From assembly GCF_016650695.1 (NCBI RefSeq), contig NZ_JAEKFH010000005.1, positions 186,001 through 250,000 of the forward strand: a stretch of 64,000 nucleotides of DNA, read 5' to 3'. Positions 7,955 through 15,958 of this stretch are shown one piece after another (positions within the stretch are counted from its first letter, which is position 1; every line of letters begins with the position of its first letter). Below the pieces are notes generated by a model. The model worked only from the letters and a program-made list of their open reading frames with translations. It made no database searches and was not told the DNA's origin. The DNA comes from Pseudomonas sp. TH41. GTDB lineage: Bacteria > Pseudomonadota > Gammaproteobacteria > Pseudomonadales > Pseudomonadaceae. The position numbers were made by a program, and so were the translations under genes.

Positions 7955-7981
7955 AAAAAAAGCCCCGCGACCGAATGGGGC
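7955..7981 (-). terminator. Rho-independent terminator for the lipoprotein gene
   Basis: On the minus strand, GCCCC and GGGGC form a short GC stem around a ten-base loop and are followed by seven T residues. It lies about 70 bases after the stop of the lipoprotein gene at 8052. Confidence 0.65.
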
Positions 7982-8051
7982 GCAGGGCAAAAAATGGGTT
8001 GGTTGCGGCCAACCAAAGGAACGCGTGAAACCGTTACAGGCGACTAACCGC

Positions 8052-8393
8052 TTATAGGCAGTCCTGCGCCGTCCGTTCGAAACTGGACGGCATGAAACTC
8101 GAGGCCAGCAGTTGCCGCTCGTATAAAAAAACTTTGCCCCCGTTCGGGGCCTTGTAGGCTTCCAGCACATTGTCCGCTGCAACTTTGCTGGGCACTACAA
8201 TCCGGTAACTTCGCTGGGTTTGCGACACGGTCGGGTTCATTGCACGGCTTTGCAACTTCGGCACCACACAGTCTGCGTACTCGGCCGGTGTTTTTTTCGT
8301 CTGCAGCACCAGCGTCGGGTCATTCGGGGCGGAGGCGCAACCGGCCAGCAGTAAGGGGGCGAAGGCCATGACAGGGACAAATAAAAGGCGCAT
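8052..8393 (-). CDS. Small predicted lipoprotein
   Basis: A 113-residue protein with a lipoprotein signal: MRLLFVPVMAFAPLLLAGC, with lipobox LAGC and Cys19 as the likely acylated residue. The mature part is about 95 residues with two further cysteines (Cys42 and the penultimate residue) that could form a periplasmic disulfide. The ATG at 8393 is chosen because the signal peptide begins there; a start at 8555 would bury it behind 54 polar residues. I do not recognise the family. A terminator follows. Confidence 0.75.
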   Translation of the reverse strand: MRLLFVPVMAFAPLLLAGCASAPNDPTLVLQTKKTPAEYADCVVPKLQSRAMNPTVSQTQRSYRIVVPSKVAADNVLEAYKAPNGGKVFLYERQLLASSFMPSSFERTAQDCL

Positions 8394-8586
8394 GAATGCA
8401 GTCCTGAAACAAAATTTTCTGACTCGCTGAGCAACGAGGTTCGGCGTCAATGCGCGGATTTTCCGCTTTTCTGCGAAAAACAGAACTTGCGTTTCTTGAT
8501 GATCACTATTATCTGAACCGATAGTTGTGCGACGTAACGACAGATTCACGCTCACTCAGCGCTGAAGAGACTCTTGAGGATCACCC

Positions 8587-8856
8587 GTGAACGCCCACCA
8601 GAAACTGCGAACCTTTGATCTGATCCGCGACGCCGTCCTGCCGGAATTTCGCGATCGGGTTGCCGAGTACCTGGTCGACTACGAAACCGCGCTGCACGAG
8701 GACGCTGCCGACGCCGACGCCGACGCCGAACCGGTACGCGCTGTCGCCCATCAGCTGCGAGGTTATTTGCGGGGATTGAACACCACGCGGGTGTTGGGCA
8801 TGGCGGATTGGGAAGAGCTGGATCGGCGAGTGGTGGAGTCGTGGCTGTTGCCCTAG
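8587..8856 (+). CDS. Hypothetical 89-residue protein with an Ala-Asp run
   Basis: The start is GTG at 8587 with TTGAGGATCACCC upstream. The protein looks helical and cytoplasmic. A low-complexity stretch, EDAADADADAEP (about residues 38-49), comes from tandem GCCGAC codons. The flanks (LRTFDLIRDAVLPEFRDRVAEYL and VRAVAHQLRGYLRGL) look like genuine protein. I do not recognise the family. It is divergent from the lipoprotein gene. Confidence 0.6.
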   Translation: MNAHQKLRTFDLIRDAVLPEFRDRVAEYLVDYETALHEDAADADADAEPVRAVAHQLRGYLRGLNTTRVLGMADWEELDRRVVESWLLP

Positions 8857-8886
8857 CCTCGCGCTTTCAGGTGCTACACACACCTT

Positions 8887-9017
8887 GTAGCAACTGGCGA
8901 AGCCTGCGTTCGGCTGCGTAGCAGTCGTGAAACCTAAGCGTGAGGTGTTCCTGACAGACCGCGTTGCCTGATTTCACGACTGCTACGCAGCCGAACGCAG
9001 GCTTCGCCAGCTGCTAC
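8887..9017. repeat. Long inverted repeat of a second REP family
   Basis: Two 46-base arms (8887-8932 and 8972-9017) face each other with one or two mismatches. They begin GTAGCA[A/G]CTGGCGAAGCC and contain GCGTTCGGCTGCGTAGCAG. The unit lies downstream of the 89-residue gene and resembles pseudomonad REP pairs but is distinct from the dominant family here. Confidence 0.8.
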
Positions 9018-9099
9018 GGATTGCGTTGCTGCTTAACTGCTGGCGCTGACCGAAACCGGTGTCACCGGTTTCGGCGCGTGTGGCGTGGGAGGTGGTGAC

Positions 9100-9130
9100 G
9101 TCCAGTCCGTTAACCCTCAACGGACTGGAC
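9100..9130 (-). terminator. Stem-loop after the polyamine-binding protein gene
   Basis: GTCCAGTCCGTT (9100-9111) and AACGGACTGGAC (9119-9130) form a perfect 12-base stem with a seven-base loop, ending five bases from the stop of the minus-strand gene. A second hairpin (CGAAACCGG...CCGGTTTCG, 9051-9073) follows. There is no strong T tract, so termination is inferred from position. Confidence 0.55.
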
Positions 9131-9134
9131 AGCA

Positions 9135-10223
9135 CTACGTATTGGTTTTCAGCTTGGTCCACAGACGAGTGCTCAACCGCGCAATGGCTGCAGGGAGATC
9201 CTCAACGGTGAACAACTTGTCCATCACGCTCTTCGGCGGGTAAATCGCCAGGTCCTGCTTGACGGCTGGATTGACTAATTCATCGGCCGCGCTGTTAGGG
9301 TTGGCGTAATGGATGCTGTTGCTGATGTTGGCAATGACTTTAGGGTCCAACAGGTAGTTCATGTACGTGTAAGCATTCTTCTCGTGTGGCGCGCTTTTGG
9401 GCATAACCACCATGTCGAGCCACAGCGTTGAGCCCTCGTCAGGAATCGAGTAAGCGATGTTGATCCCATTCTTGGCTTCCTTGGCACTGGTGGCCGCTTG
9501 TACCACGTCGCCGTTGAAACCTATCACCGCGCAGACATTGCCGTTCGCCAGATCGCTGATGTACTTGGACGCGTGGAAATACTGGATGTAAGGCCTGATC
9601 TTCAACAACGCCTGCTCGGCTTTCTTGTAATCGTCCGGTTCGTGACTGTGCGGCGGCAGCCCCAGGTAATTGAGGGTGATCGGCAGGATTTGCGTCGGGT
9701 TGTCGATAATCGCCACGCCACACTCGCTCAGCTTCTTGATGTTGTTCTCATCAAAAAACAGGCTCCAGGAATGGGTGACATCGGTGTTGCCGAAAATCGC
9801 TTTGATTTTTTCGACGTTGTAGCCAATCCCGGCAGTGCCCCACATGTACGGGTAGCCGTACTGGTTGCCTGGGTCATTGACCTCCAGCTTTTTCATCAAC
9901 ACCGGGTCAAGGTTTTTCCAGTTGGGCAGCTGACTTTTATCCAGCTTCTGAATCGCTCCAGCCTTGATCAATCGGGACAGAAAATGGTTCGACGGACTGA
10001 CCACGTCATAACCGGTATTGCCCGTCATCAGTTTTGACTCCAGGACTTCGTTGCTGTCGTGGATGTCGTAAGTCGCCTTGATTCCCGTTTCCTTGGTGAA
10101 ATTGGTCAAGGTATCGTCGGCGATGTAGCCGTTCCAGTTGGATATGTTGACGACTTCGTCGGCGTACGTGGTTGCCGACAATGTCGCCAGCACTACCATC
10201 AGCGGAAATTTGTTGATGCGCAT
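9135..10223 (-). CDS. PotF-like periplasmic polyamine-binding protein
   Basis: A 362-residue solute-binding protein of the PotD/PotF family with an N-terminal signal peptide (about 22 residues, ending TYA). Family hallmarks are YDIHDSNEVLESKLMTG, GYDVV.PS, LPNWKNLDP and the NQYGYPYMWGTAGIGYNV stretch. It would deliver putrescine or a related amine to an ABC importer, but no permease or ATPase gene is adjacent. The start is ATG at 10223, with AGGTGATTGAAC upstream. Two positions differ from PotF: WNGY instead of the usual W(S/T)DY, and GFNGDV where PotF has GWAGDV, whose Trp and Asp contact putrescine. The ligand may therefore differ. The oxidase gene ends 54 bases upstream of this start. Confidence 0.88.
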   Translation of the reverse strand: MRINKFPLMVVLATLSATTYADEVVNISNWNGYIADDTLTNFTKETGIKATYDIHDSNEVLESKLMTGNTGYDVVSPSNHFLSRLIKAGAIQKLDKSQLPNWKNLDPVLMKKLEVNDPGNQYGYPYMWGTAGIGYNVEKIKAIFGNTDVTHSWSLFFDENNIKKLSECGVAIIDNPTQILPITLNYLGLPPHSHEPDDYKKAEQALLKIRPYIQYFHASKYISDLANGNVCAVIGFNGDVVQAATSAKEAKNGINIAYSIPDEGSTLWLDMVVMPKSAPHEKNAYTYMNYLLDPKVIANISNSIHYANPNSAADELVNPAVKQDLAIYPPKSVMDKLFTVEDLPAAIARLSTRLWTKLKTNT

Positions 10224-10276
10224 GTTCAATCACCTGTGTTTGATGAGCTTTTGTTCTTGTTGGATGACCGGGTTTT

Positions 10277-11578
10277 CTAGATTTCTGTTCTGGCCCTGAC
10301 CGCCTCCACGCGCATTCGAAGCATGGCACCGATGTCGAGGAATGGTTTGGGCGGGAGCCAGCCGGGCTGTGCTCTTTGCATGACCGACTGCAACACGGGT
10401 GAACTGGCACCCGAGGCCATTTCAGCCAGCAGCCGTCCCCAAAGCGTCCCGCGCGCAACGCCCGAACCATTGCAGCCGGCCACCGCGAACACGCCCTCTT
10501 CGACCTTGGCAAAAAACGGTTGGCCGGTGCGTGAGGCGCTCAAATGCCCGGTCCAGGTGTATTGAATATCCTGCTCGCTCAAGAACGGAAAACGCCGTTG
10601 CAGGCCCAGCACATGGTGTTTGCGACGCTGCAAGAGGTCACTGTTGGACAAATCACGCGAACGGTATTCCGCGGTATTGCGGATCATCACGCGGCGATCT
10701 GGAGTGAGTCGCACCGTCGCGCCGAGTGGCCGGGTGGACAGCACGCCCCAAGGCTCCACACTGCCAATGGCCTGGAATTCTTTGTTGCTGAGCGGCCGCG
10801 TCAGGCTGGCGCTGAGCTCCATCGCGAAAGTGCCGCTGTTATCGATTCCCGCACGCGGAATGAAGGCGTTCAGGCACACCAGGACCTGATTCGCCTCGAT
10901 GCTGCCATCGACACCATTGGCGCGAATATGCCCCTTGCCCACACGCTCCAGCCCAGTGATATCAGTGTTTTCGTAGAGGATCACATTCTCCGGCAGCGCA
11001 TCCAGCAAGCCCTTCACGTACTTCGCCGGCTGAAGCAGCGCGTTGCCGTTGCCGCACCAGATCGCAGCCTTGTAATGCCGGGTTCCGAGCTTTTGGATCA
11101 GTTGTTCACCTTGCAGGAATTGCGCGGTGGCACCGACGGCTTTTAGCGTCGTCAGTTTTTCCTCGACATGGGTCAGCTTGGCGGGGTCGCTGACGGCGAA
11201 GAAATAGCCGGAATCCCGAAAGTCGCACTCGATACCATGACGCGCAATGCGCTGACGCACCTGCGCGGTGGCAGCGTGTGAAATCGAGGTATCCACTTCA
11301 TAACCAGCAAACCCCTGATGCCCTAAAAGCTCATCAGTGGTCGGATGCTCGTGGCCCACCACAAAGCCCGAATTGCGCGCCGAAGCGCCCTGCGCAGCTC
11401 GCTGTCTGTCGACGACCACGATACGGGCCTGAGGGTGCATTTCAGCAAGCGTATGCGCGGCGCTAAGACCGGTGATACCGGCACCGATGACCAGCCAATC
11501 GGCTTTTTGCTTGCCGCTCAGGCGATCACGAACCGGCGAATTCCGGGCTTGAGCAATCCAGCCACATACATTTTCCAT
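10277..11578 (-). CDS. FAD-dependent amine oxidoreductase, PuuB/gamma-glutamylputrescine oxidase-like
   Basis: A 433-residue DAO-family flavoprotein. The N-terminal FAD-binding motif is VIGAGITGLSAAHTLAE, followed by VVDRQRAAQGASARNSGFV, which is typical of PuuB-type oxidases. The C-terminus has the FAD-loop AVAGCNGSGVARGT. PuuB oxidises gamma-glutamylputrescine to the aldehyde in the Puu pathway; related enzymes act on other amines or N-methyl amino acids. It is the first gene of a two-gene unit with the PotF-like protein. Other Puu genes (puuA, puuC, puuD) are absent, so the exact substrate is open. A REP pair and a LysR gene lie upstream, divergent. Confidence 0.85.
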   Translation of the reverse strand: MENVCGWIAQARNSPVRDRLSGKQKADWLVIGAGITGLSAAHTLAEMHPQARIVVVDRQRAAQGASARNSGFVVGHEHPTTDELLGHQGFAGYEVDTSISHAATAQVRQRIARHGIECDFRDSGYFFAVSDPAKLTHVEEKLTTLKAVGATAQFLQGEQLIQKLGTRHYKAAIWCGNGNALLQPAKYVKGLLDALPENVILYENTDITGLERVGKGHIRANGVDGSIEANQVLVCLNAFIPRAGIDNSGTFAMELSASLTRPLSNKEFQAIGSVEPWGVLSTRPLGATVRLTPDRRVMIRNTAEYRSRDLSNSDLLQRRKHHVLGLQRRFPFLSEQDIQYTWTGHLSASRTGQPFFAKVEEGVFAVAGCNGSGVARGTLWGRLLAEMASGASSPVLQSVMQRAQPGWLPPKPFLDIGAMLRMRVEAVRARTEI

Positions 11579-11634
11579 GCATCACCTCATTCAACTTTTG
11601 TTCTGCCCGCCGCCTCAATTTCACCCCTGTACCC

Positions 11635-11722
11635 CTGTAGGAGCTGCCGAAGGCTGCGATCTTTTGACTTTGTTTTTTGAAATCAAGATCAAAAGATCGC
11701 AGCCGGCGGCAGCTCCTACAGG
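11635..11722. repeat. REP doublet with unequal arms
   Basis: The left arm carries CTGCCGAAGGCTGCG and the right arm CAGCCGGCGGCAG, so the loop tips do not match. All other doublets of this family in the window have matching or nearly matching arms. It lies in the divergent spacer between the oxidase and the LysR gene. Confidence 0.85.
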
Positions 11723-11842
11723 TCAGAACCCCATGCAGCAATTGCATGAGTAGTTTGAGATGACGGTCGCTAGAGCTAGAATCTATTAGTTCTTTGGCCC
11801 TACAACCAACGTTATAAAATCATCGAGATATTCTGAAAACGC

Positions 11843-12736
11843 ATGGATAAACTTCGCCACGTCCCTTCTCTCCAGGCCTTGCAGGCACTGGTGGAAGTCG
11901 CTGATTCGGGCAGCTTCACGCAAGCGGCGCAAAAGCTCTGCCTGACCCAAAGCGCTGTGAGTCGGCAAATCCAGCAGTTGGAGCATCACTTCGGCGTACC
12001 GATGTTCATAAGGAGCAGCCGCAGTATTCGACTGACCCCGGAAGGCGAACAGGTGCTTGCCAGCGCGCGGAACATCCTCGGGCAATTAATAACGCTCGAA
12101 GATCGGCTCTCTGGACAGAAACGCCCCTTTCGCATCCGCATGCATGTGTCACTGGCGGTTCGCTGGTTGCTGCCCAAACTCAACGACTTCTACCGGTGTC
12201 ACCCGGACATCTCCCTGGCGATCGAGACCGTGGCGACGGAGATCGTCGAGCCGGCCAGTGACAGCGACGCCTACATCCTCTATCTGCCGGAGCCGTCCAG
12301 CGATCCTCAAAGCCTGACCTTGTTCGAGGAAGCGCTGGTGCCGGTGTGCGCACCCGGCCTCGCCAGCGCAGCCCGGCCGCTGGCGTCGGTGGAAGATCTT
12401 GTCAGTTTCCCGCTGCTTCATCGTTCGGCAGACAAGCAAGCCTGGATTGAATGGCTCGCTGCCAATGGCGGTAGATCCCTGGACGACTACCGGCACATCC
12501 CGTTCAACCTCGACGAACTGGCACTGGATGCCGCCGCGCGAGGCCTGGGCGTGGCCGTGACCGACATGACCCTGGCCCAGGAATCCATCGACCGCGGCGT
12601 CCTCATCGTCCCGTTCGGCCAGCCCCTGAAGACCCGCGGGATCTACTCATTGTGCCCGCAGCCGTCTGCAGCCTCTCATCCGGCGTGCGCGTTGATTTTG
12701 CGATGGTTTGCGCAGCAGGCGGATGGAGGCCGTTGA
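11843..12736 (+). CDS. LysR-family transcriptional regulator
   Basis: A 297-residue LysR protein. The N-terminal helix-turn-helix is FTQAAQKLCLTQSAVSRQI within the usual 60-residue domain. The rest is a type 2 periplasmic-binding-like effector domain, with RIRMHVSLAVRWLLPKLNDF at its start. Spacing and sequence are closest to the GcvA-like group by eye. It is transcribed away from the oxidase/PotF-like pair and is the likely regulator of that pair, although a REP doublet sits between them. Confidence 0.92.
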   Translation: MDKLRHVPSLQALQALVEVADSGSFTQAAQKLCLTQSAVSRQIQQLEHHFGVPMFIRSSRSIRLTPEGEQVLASARNILGQLITLEDRLSGQKRPFRIRMHVSLAVRWLLPKLNDFYRCHPDISLAIETVATEIVEPASDSDAYILYLPEPSSDPQSLTLFEEALVPVCAPGLASAARPLASVEDLVSFPLLHRSADKQAWIEWLAANGGRSLDDYRHIPFNLDELALDAAARGLGVAVTDMTLAQESIDRGVLIVPFGQPLKTRGIYSLCPQPSAASHPACALILRWFAQQADGGR

Positions 12737-12775
12737 CGTGATGAGCCGTGCATTACAGCGTTGAAGCGACATCAA

Positions 12776-12860
12776 GATCAAAAGATCGCAGCCTTCGGCA
12801 GCTCCTACAGGGGAATGCGTTCGCTCTGTAGGAGCTGCCGAAGGCTGCGATCTTTTGATC
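12776..12860. repeat. REP doublet after the LysR gene
   Basis: Perfect 35-base arms at 12776-12810 and 12826-12860 around a 15-base spacer, with the loop-tip variant CCTTCGG/CCGAAGG. Confidence 0.92.
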
Positions 12861-12889
12861 TCAAGGCATCGCCCCCCGATTCCCCCGCC

Positions 12890-13072
12890 CCTACCACTTG
12901 AGTCTCTTCCATTCCCAAGGCCAAAATTCGCACGTGTGAAATTGCGTTCGCAGTAATCGACCGCCTAGAATTTGTTGCCGTCGATGGCGACCACATCCTC
13001 TCCAAACAATTCCGGCTGCTGGCAGTGCACGACGAATTGGCGGCCGGTGCCGGCGATTGAGTAAATGACGCC
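12890..13072 (-). pseudogene. Remnant of an IS1182-like transposase
   Basis: Read on the minus strand, the segment gives GVIYSIAGTGRQFVVHCQ, then LFGEDVVAIDGNKF, a stop codon, and CERNFTRANFG. This closely resembles the IS1182-type transposase block with a VAIDGSKF motif followed by NNRDRNFTxAKL. An in-frame stop interrupts it directly after NKF, and neither end of the element is recognisable. It is a fragment of about 60 codons between the LysR gene and the exopolysaccharide locus. Confidence 0.7.
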
Positions 13073-13217
13073 ACAGTAGTGCTAAAGTGACAGTACCCGT
13101 GGGTGGTTTGTCACGAGTACGAGTAGCTTGCCGGTGACACTAAGACTCTCAAGCGAGAGCGGTTGCACTGAATCTCGTCATCATCAAGCGCGAGGGAAAG
13201 CAAAATGAGGTCTGAGA

Positions 13218-14642
13218 ATGATTTTTGAGCCCAACAGTAGCCGTTCAGTACTCCAGCGCAGAAGCAGTACCAGTATTGTTATTCAGGCCGGTCTCGATGG
13301 TGTTGCAGTGACCGGTGTCGCATGGTTTTTGATCAATTATCATATCGGCTATATGACGCAGGCTTACGTCATCATGCTCCTGTTGCTGTTGGGTGCATTG
13401 TCTGTCGTGTACGACCACTATGCTATTTACCGCAGCAACGTCGGGTTTGCAGTCAAAGCCTTTAAGCTTTTAAAGGCGTGGACGGCCACTTTTGGTTTTC
13501 TCGTTGCGATGGCCTTTCTGACCAAAACAAGCGAACAGTACTCGCGCTTATTGATGGGGCAGTTGTTTGTCATTGGGTATGTTGCTCAATTGCTTTTGCA
13601 CCTAGCGACACGCGAAATGCAGAAGAAGTTTTTGGCCCACCCCACTCAATTGGAAAATGCCCTGATTATTGGCTCGGGCGAGCTGGCGAGATACCTTCAC
13701 AAAAAAATCAGTAACAACCCCTGGCTGGGTGAGCGCATCGTCGGATGCGTGTTGACTGGGGCGGGCGATGATCAGGGGAAGGAAAGTCCAGAAAGTGGGC
13801 CACGTTTATCAATACTGGGCGATATCGCCGACCTTGATGAGCTAGTCATCAAACACTCCATTCGTACCGTCTATTTCGTTACGCCTCTGGGGGGATCTGA
13901 GGTTATCAAGGATGTTTACCTGAGGCTGTTTGACAAGCACATCTCTGTTAATTGGGTGCCGGATATTTTTTCACTGCGCTTGATCAATCACAGTGTTCGC
14001 GAAATTGCCGGTATTCCCGTGCTGACCTTGTCTGAAACTCCGCTGATGGGCATGCGTCTGTTTCTGAAGAATCTTGAAGACAAAGTCCTGGCCTTCCTGA
14101 TCTTGCTTTTCGCCGCACCGGTGCTCGCGCTTGTCGCCATTGCCATCAAGATCGATAACCCCGGGCCCGTGTTCTTTCGACAGCAACGCATGGGGTGGAG
14201 TGGCGAAGCATTTCGTATCTGGAAATTCAGAAGCATGGTCGTCCATCAGCCGTCAGACGGCGTCGTCAAGCAAGCACAAAAGAATGATCCGCGTTTGACC
14301 AGGGTTGGAGCCTTTATTCGGCGGACCAGTCTGGATGAGCTACCACAGCTGTTCAATGTCTTGATGGGGGAAATGTCCCTGGTGGGCCCCCGCCCGCACG
14401 CCATTCAACACGATGTGCAGTACTCGCCCGACATCTCGGATTACTTTGCACGTCACAATATCAAACCGGGCATTACCGGCTTGGCTCAGGTGCGAGGCTT
14501 ACGCGGTGAAACGAGAGATATAGATCAGATGATTCGGCGAGTTGAGTCGGACATTGAGTACATCAACAACTGGTCACTCTGGCTTGATTTCGTCATCCTT
14601 GTACGAACGCTGTTTGCCTTCTCCGGCAAGCATGCCTACTAG
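13218..14642 (+). CDS. Undecaprenyl-phosphate hexose-1-phosphate transferase, WcaJ-like
   Basis: A 474-residue polyprenyl glycosylphosphotransferase. The N-terminal half has four membrane helices (about 20-130), followed by a Rossmann-like segment (NALIIGSGELARYLHKK). The C-terminal bacterial sugar-transferase domain starts with a re-entrant helix (AFLILLFAAPVLALVAIAI), then RQQRMGWSGEAFRIWKFRSM, RRTSLDELPQLFNVLMGEMS and LVGPRPHA. Such enzymes transfer the first sugar phosphate, usually glucose-1-P, onto undecaprenyl phosphate at the inner membrane. The ATG at 13218 follows GAGGTCTGAGA. It stands alone on the plus strand at the left edge of the polysaccharide locus and faces the minus-strand operon tail. 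Confidence 0.92.
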   Translation: MIFEPNSSRSVLQRRSSTSIVIQAGLDGVAVTGVAWFLINYHIGYMTQAYVIMLLLLLGALSVVYDHYAIYRSNVGFAVKAFKLLKAWTATFGFLVAMAFLTKTSEQYSRLLMGQLFVIGYVAQLLLHLATREMQKKFLAHPTQLENALIIGSGELARYLHKKISNNPWLGERIVGCVLTGAGDDQGKESPESGPRLSILGDIADLDELVIKHSIRTVYFVTPLGGSEVIKDVYLRLFDKHISVNWVPDIFSLRLINHSVREIAGIPVLTLSETPLMGMRLFLKNLEDKVLAFLILLFAAPVLALVAIAIKIDNPGPVFFRQQRMGWSGEAFRIWKFRSMVVHQPSDGVVKQAQKNDPRLTRVGAFIRRTSLDELPQLFNVLMGEMSLVGPRPHAIQHDVQYSPDISDYFARHNIKPGITGLAQVRGLRGETRDIDQMIRRVESDIEYINNWSLWLDFVILVRTLFAFSGKHAY

Positions 14643-14660
14643 CACGAAACTACCCAGAAC

Positions 14661-14686
14661 ACCGGGGTGGCGTACTCCACCCCGGT
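14661..14686. terminator. Stem-loop between convergent genes
   Basis: ACCGGGGTGG and CCACCCCGGT form a perfect ten-base stem with loop CGTACT, 18 bases after the transferase stop. There is only a weak T run, so it is a candidate for the transcript end of the plus-strand gene. Confidence 0.6.
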
Positions 14687-14753
14687 CTATTCAATATTGC
14701 TGATGAACCCAACTCCGGCAAACGCCCTACATAACGCTCAACAATTTATAAGG

Positions 14754-15875
14754 CTATGACGGAAATAGATCCAGCGTACGCTCGACCTCATCGGGGTCGA
14801 TGGTAAAACCATCACCCTCTTGTTTACCGACCACAAAACCAAAGTTTTGGTGGTCGCGATCCGTCAGGTATTTGAAAAAACAGAGGAAACGATTAGGGGG
14901 CTGTAAAACCAGCAGCGATCCACCTGGCTGGAGCACATTAACACCATGTATCAGATGACTCCCCTCAATCCCTACAACGGTTCTTGCCCCAGCGCAGGTC
15001 GCCACGATGGTTGCCACATCGGATTTCGTAGCATCGATAATGCGAAAACCTCGGCGGTCACGCAAACGTTCAGCAAGTTCCATTTCATTGCGTAACAATC
15101 GCAACTCACCCGTGCCACCTCGTAAGATGAACACGCCTGGGTGAGCGCTGACGTTTACGTGGGATAGCAACTTGTCACCCATCGCACGAAAGCGCAGGTG
15201 TTTATGACGATTTTGACTTAGATCGTCAAAGATCACGAGTTCACGAAAAAATGCATTACGTAAACGAACCGGCTTCATGCCAAGCCAGTCCTCATAACCG
15301 GGCCCGTGAAGTATGCCGGTCTTTGCGGTGGAAACAGCATTGGCAGAGAGTGCCGTGGTTACCGGAATGCCTTCGTCGCAAGCCAATGGATAGGTAATAC
15401 AGTCATCCATTAACCACGAGCCAAACCATTTATTCCCGCCTGCCGTACAAAACATCGCCCCGCGATCTATTTCGTTTTCCACGCGTATCTTTGGTAACCA
15501 TCCAGATTTTGGCGACAACCATGATTTGGCGTCATCTTTATAAAGAGCGCCGTCGATTAGCCAGACATCTTTAAGCAGATAGCCTTGTGTTGGGCCATGT
15601 TCAACACGACCGACGCCTTCCATTGTGCGACGGGGATGCTCGAAAGGATAAAAAAGCGCCTCTTCCCATCCCGTCACACGTTCGAGCTGATTGGGAAGAA
15701 AAAAAGCGGGTGGCGCATACGAAATTTCGCCTGGCGCAATTTCCCACGTTTTCACGGCAAGACTTTGCAGCGCCAACGACGGCTTACGTGCCAGTCGTGT
15801 TTTAAAAATATGTTTATACGCAGCAAGACTCCACTTCGATTGTCCGCTACTCGTTAATGTACTGATTTCCGACAT
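14754..15875 (-). CDS. Glycosyltransferase family 61-like (DUF563) protein
   Basis: About 373 residues. The C-terminal third fits GT61/DUF563 transferases: RRGFRIIDATKSDVATIVA, then CAGARTVVGIEGSHLIHGVN and LQPGGSLLVLQPPNRF. The middle carries HVNVSAHPGVFILRGG. Bacterial members occur in capsule and exopolysaccharide loci. The ATG at 15875 is favoured because GGGGGTGCAT precedes it; an in-frame start at 15926 adds 17 residues. It lies 83 bases after the acetyltransferase-like gene on the same strand and ends the cluster. Its base composition is visibly less GC-rich than the flanking housekeeping genes. Confidence 0.72.
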   Translation of the reverse strand: MSEISTLTSSGQSKWSLAAYKHIFKTRLARKPSLALQSLAVKTWEIAPGEISYAPPAFFLPNQLERVTGWEEALFYPFEHPRRTMEGVGRVEHGPTQGYLLKDVWLIDGALYKDDAKSWLSPKSGWLPKIRVENEIDRGAMFCTAGGNKWFGSWLMDDCITYPLACDEGIPVTTALSANAVSTAKTGILHGPGYEDWLGMKPVRLRNAFFRELVIFDDLSQNRHKHLRFRAMGDKLLSHVNVSAHPGVFILRGGTGELRLLRNEMELAERLRDRRGFRIIDATKSDVATIVATCAGARTVVGIEGSHLIHGVNVLQPGGSLLVLQPPNRFLCFFKYLTDRDHQNFGFVVGKQEGDGFTIDPDEVERTLDLFPS

Positions 15876-15958
15876 ATGCACCCCCAACGATGTGGTTATA
15901 CCGAAATAGCGTTTTTGGCCAACCACTCAACTGTATATCTTTCAAATCAATCACCTGT

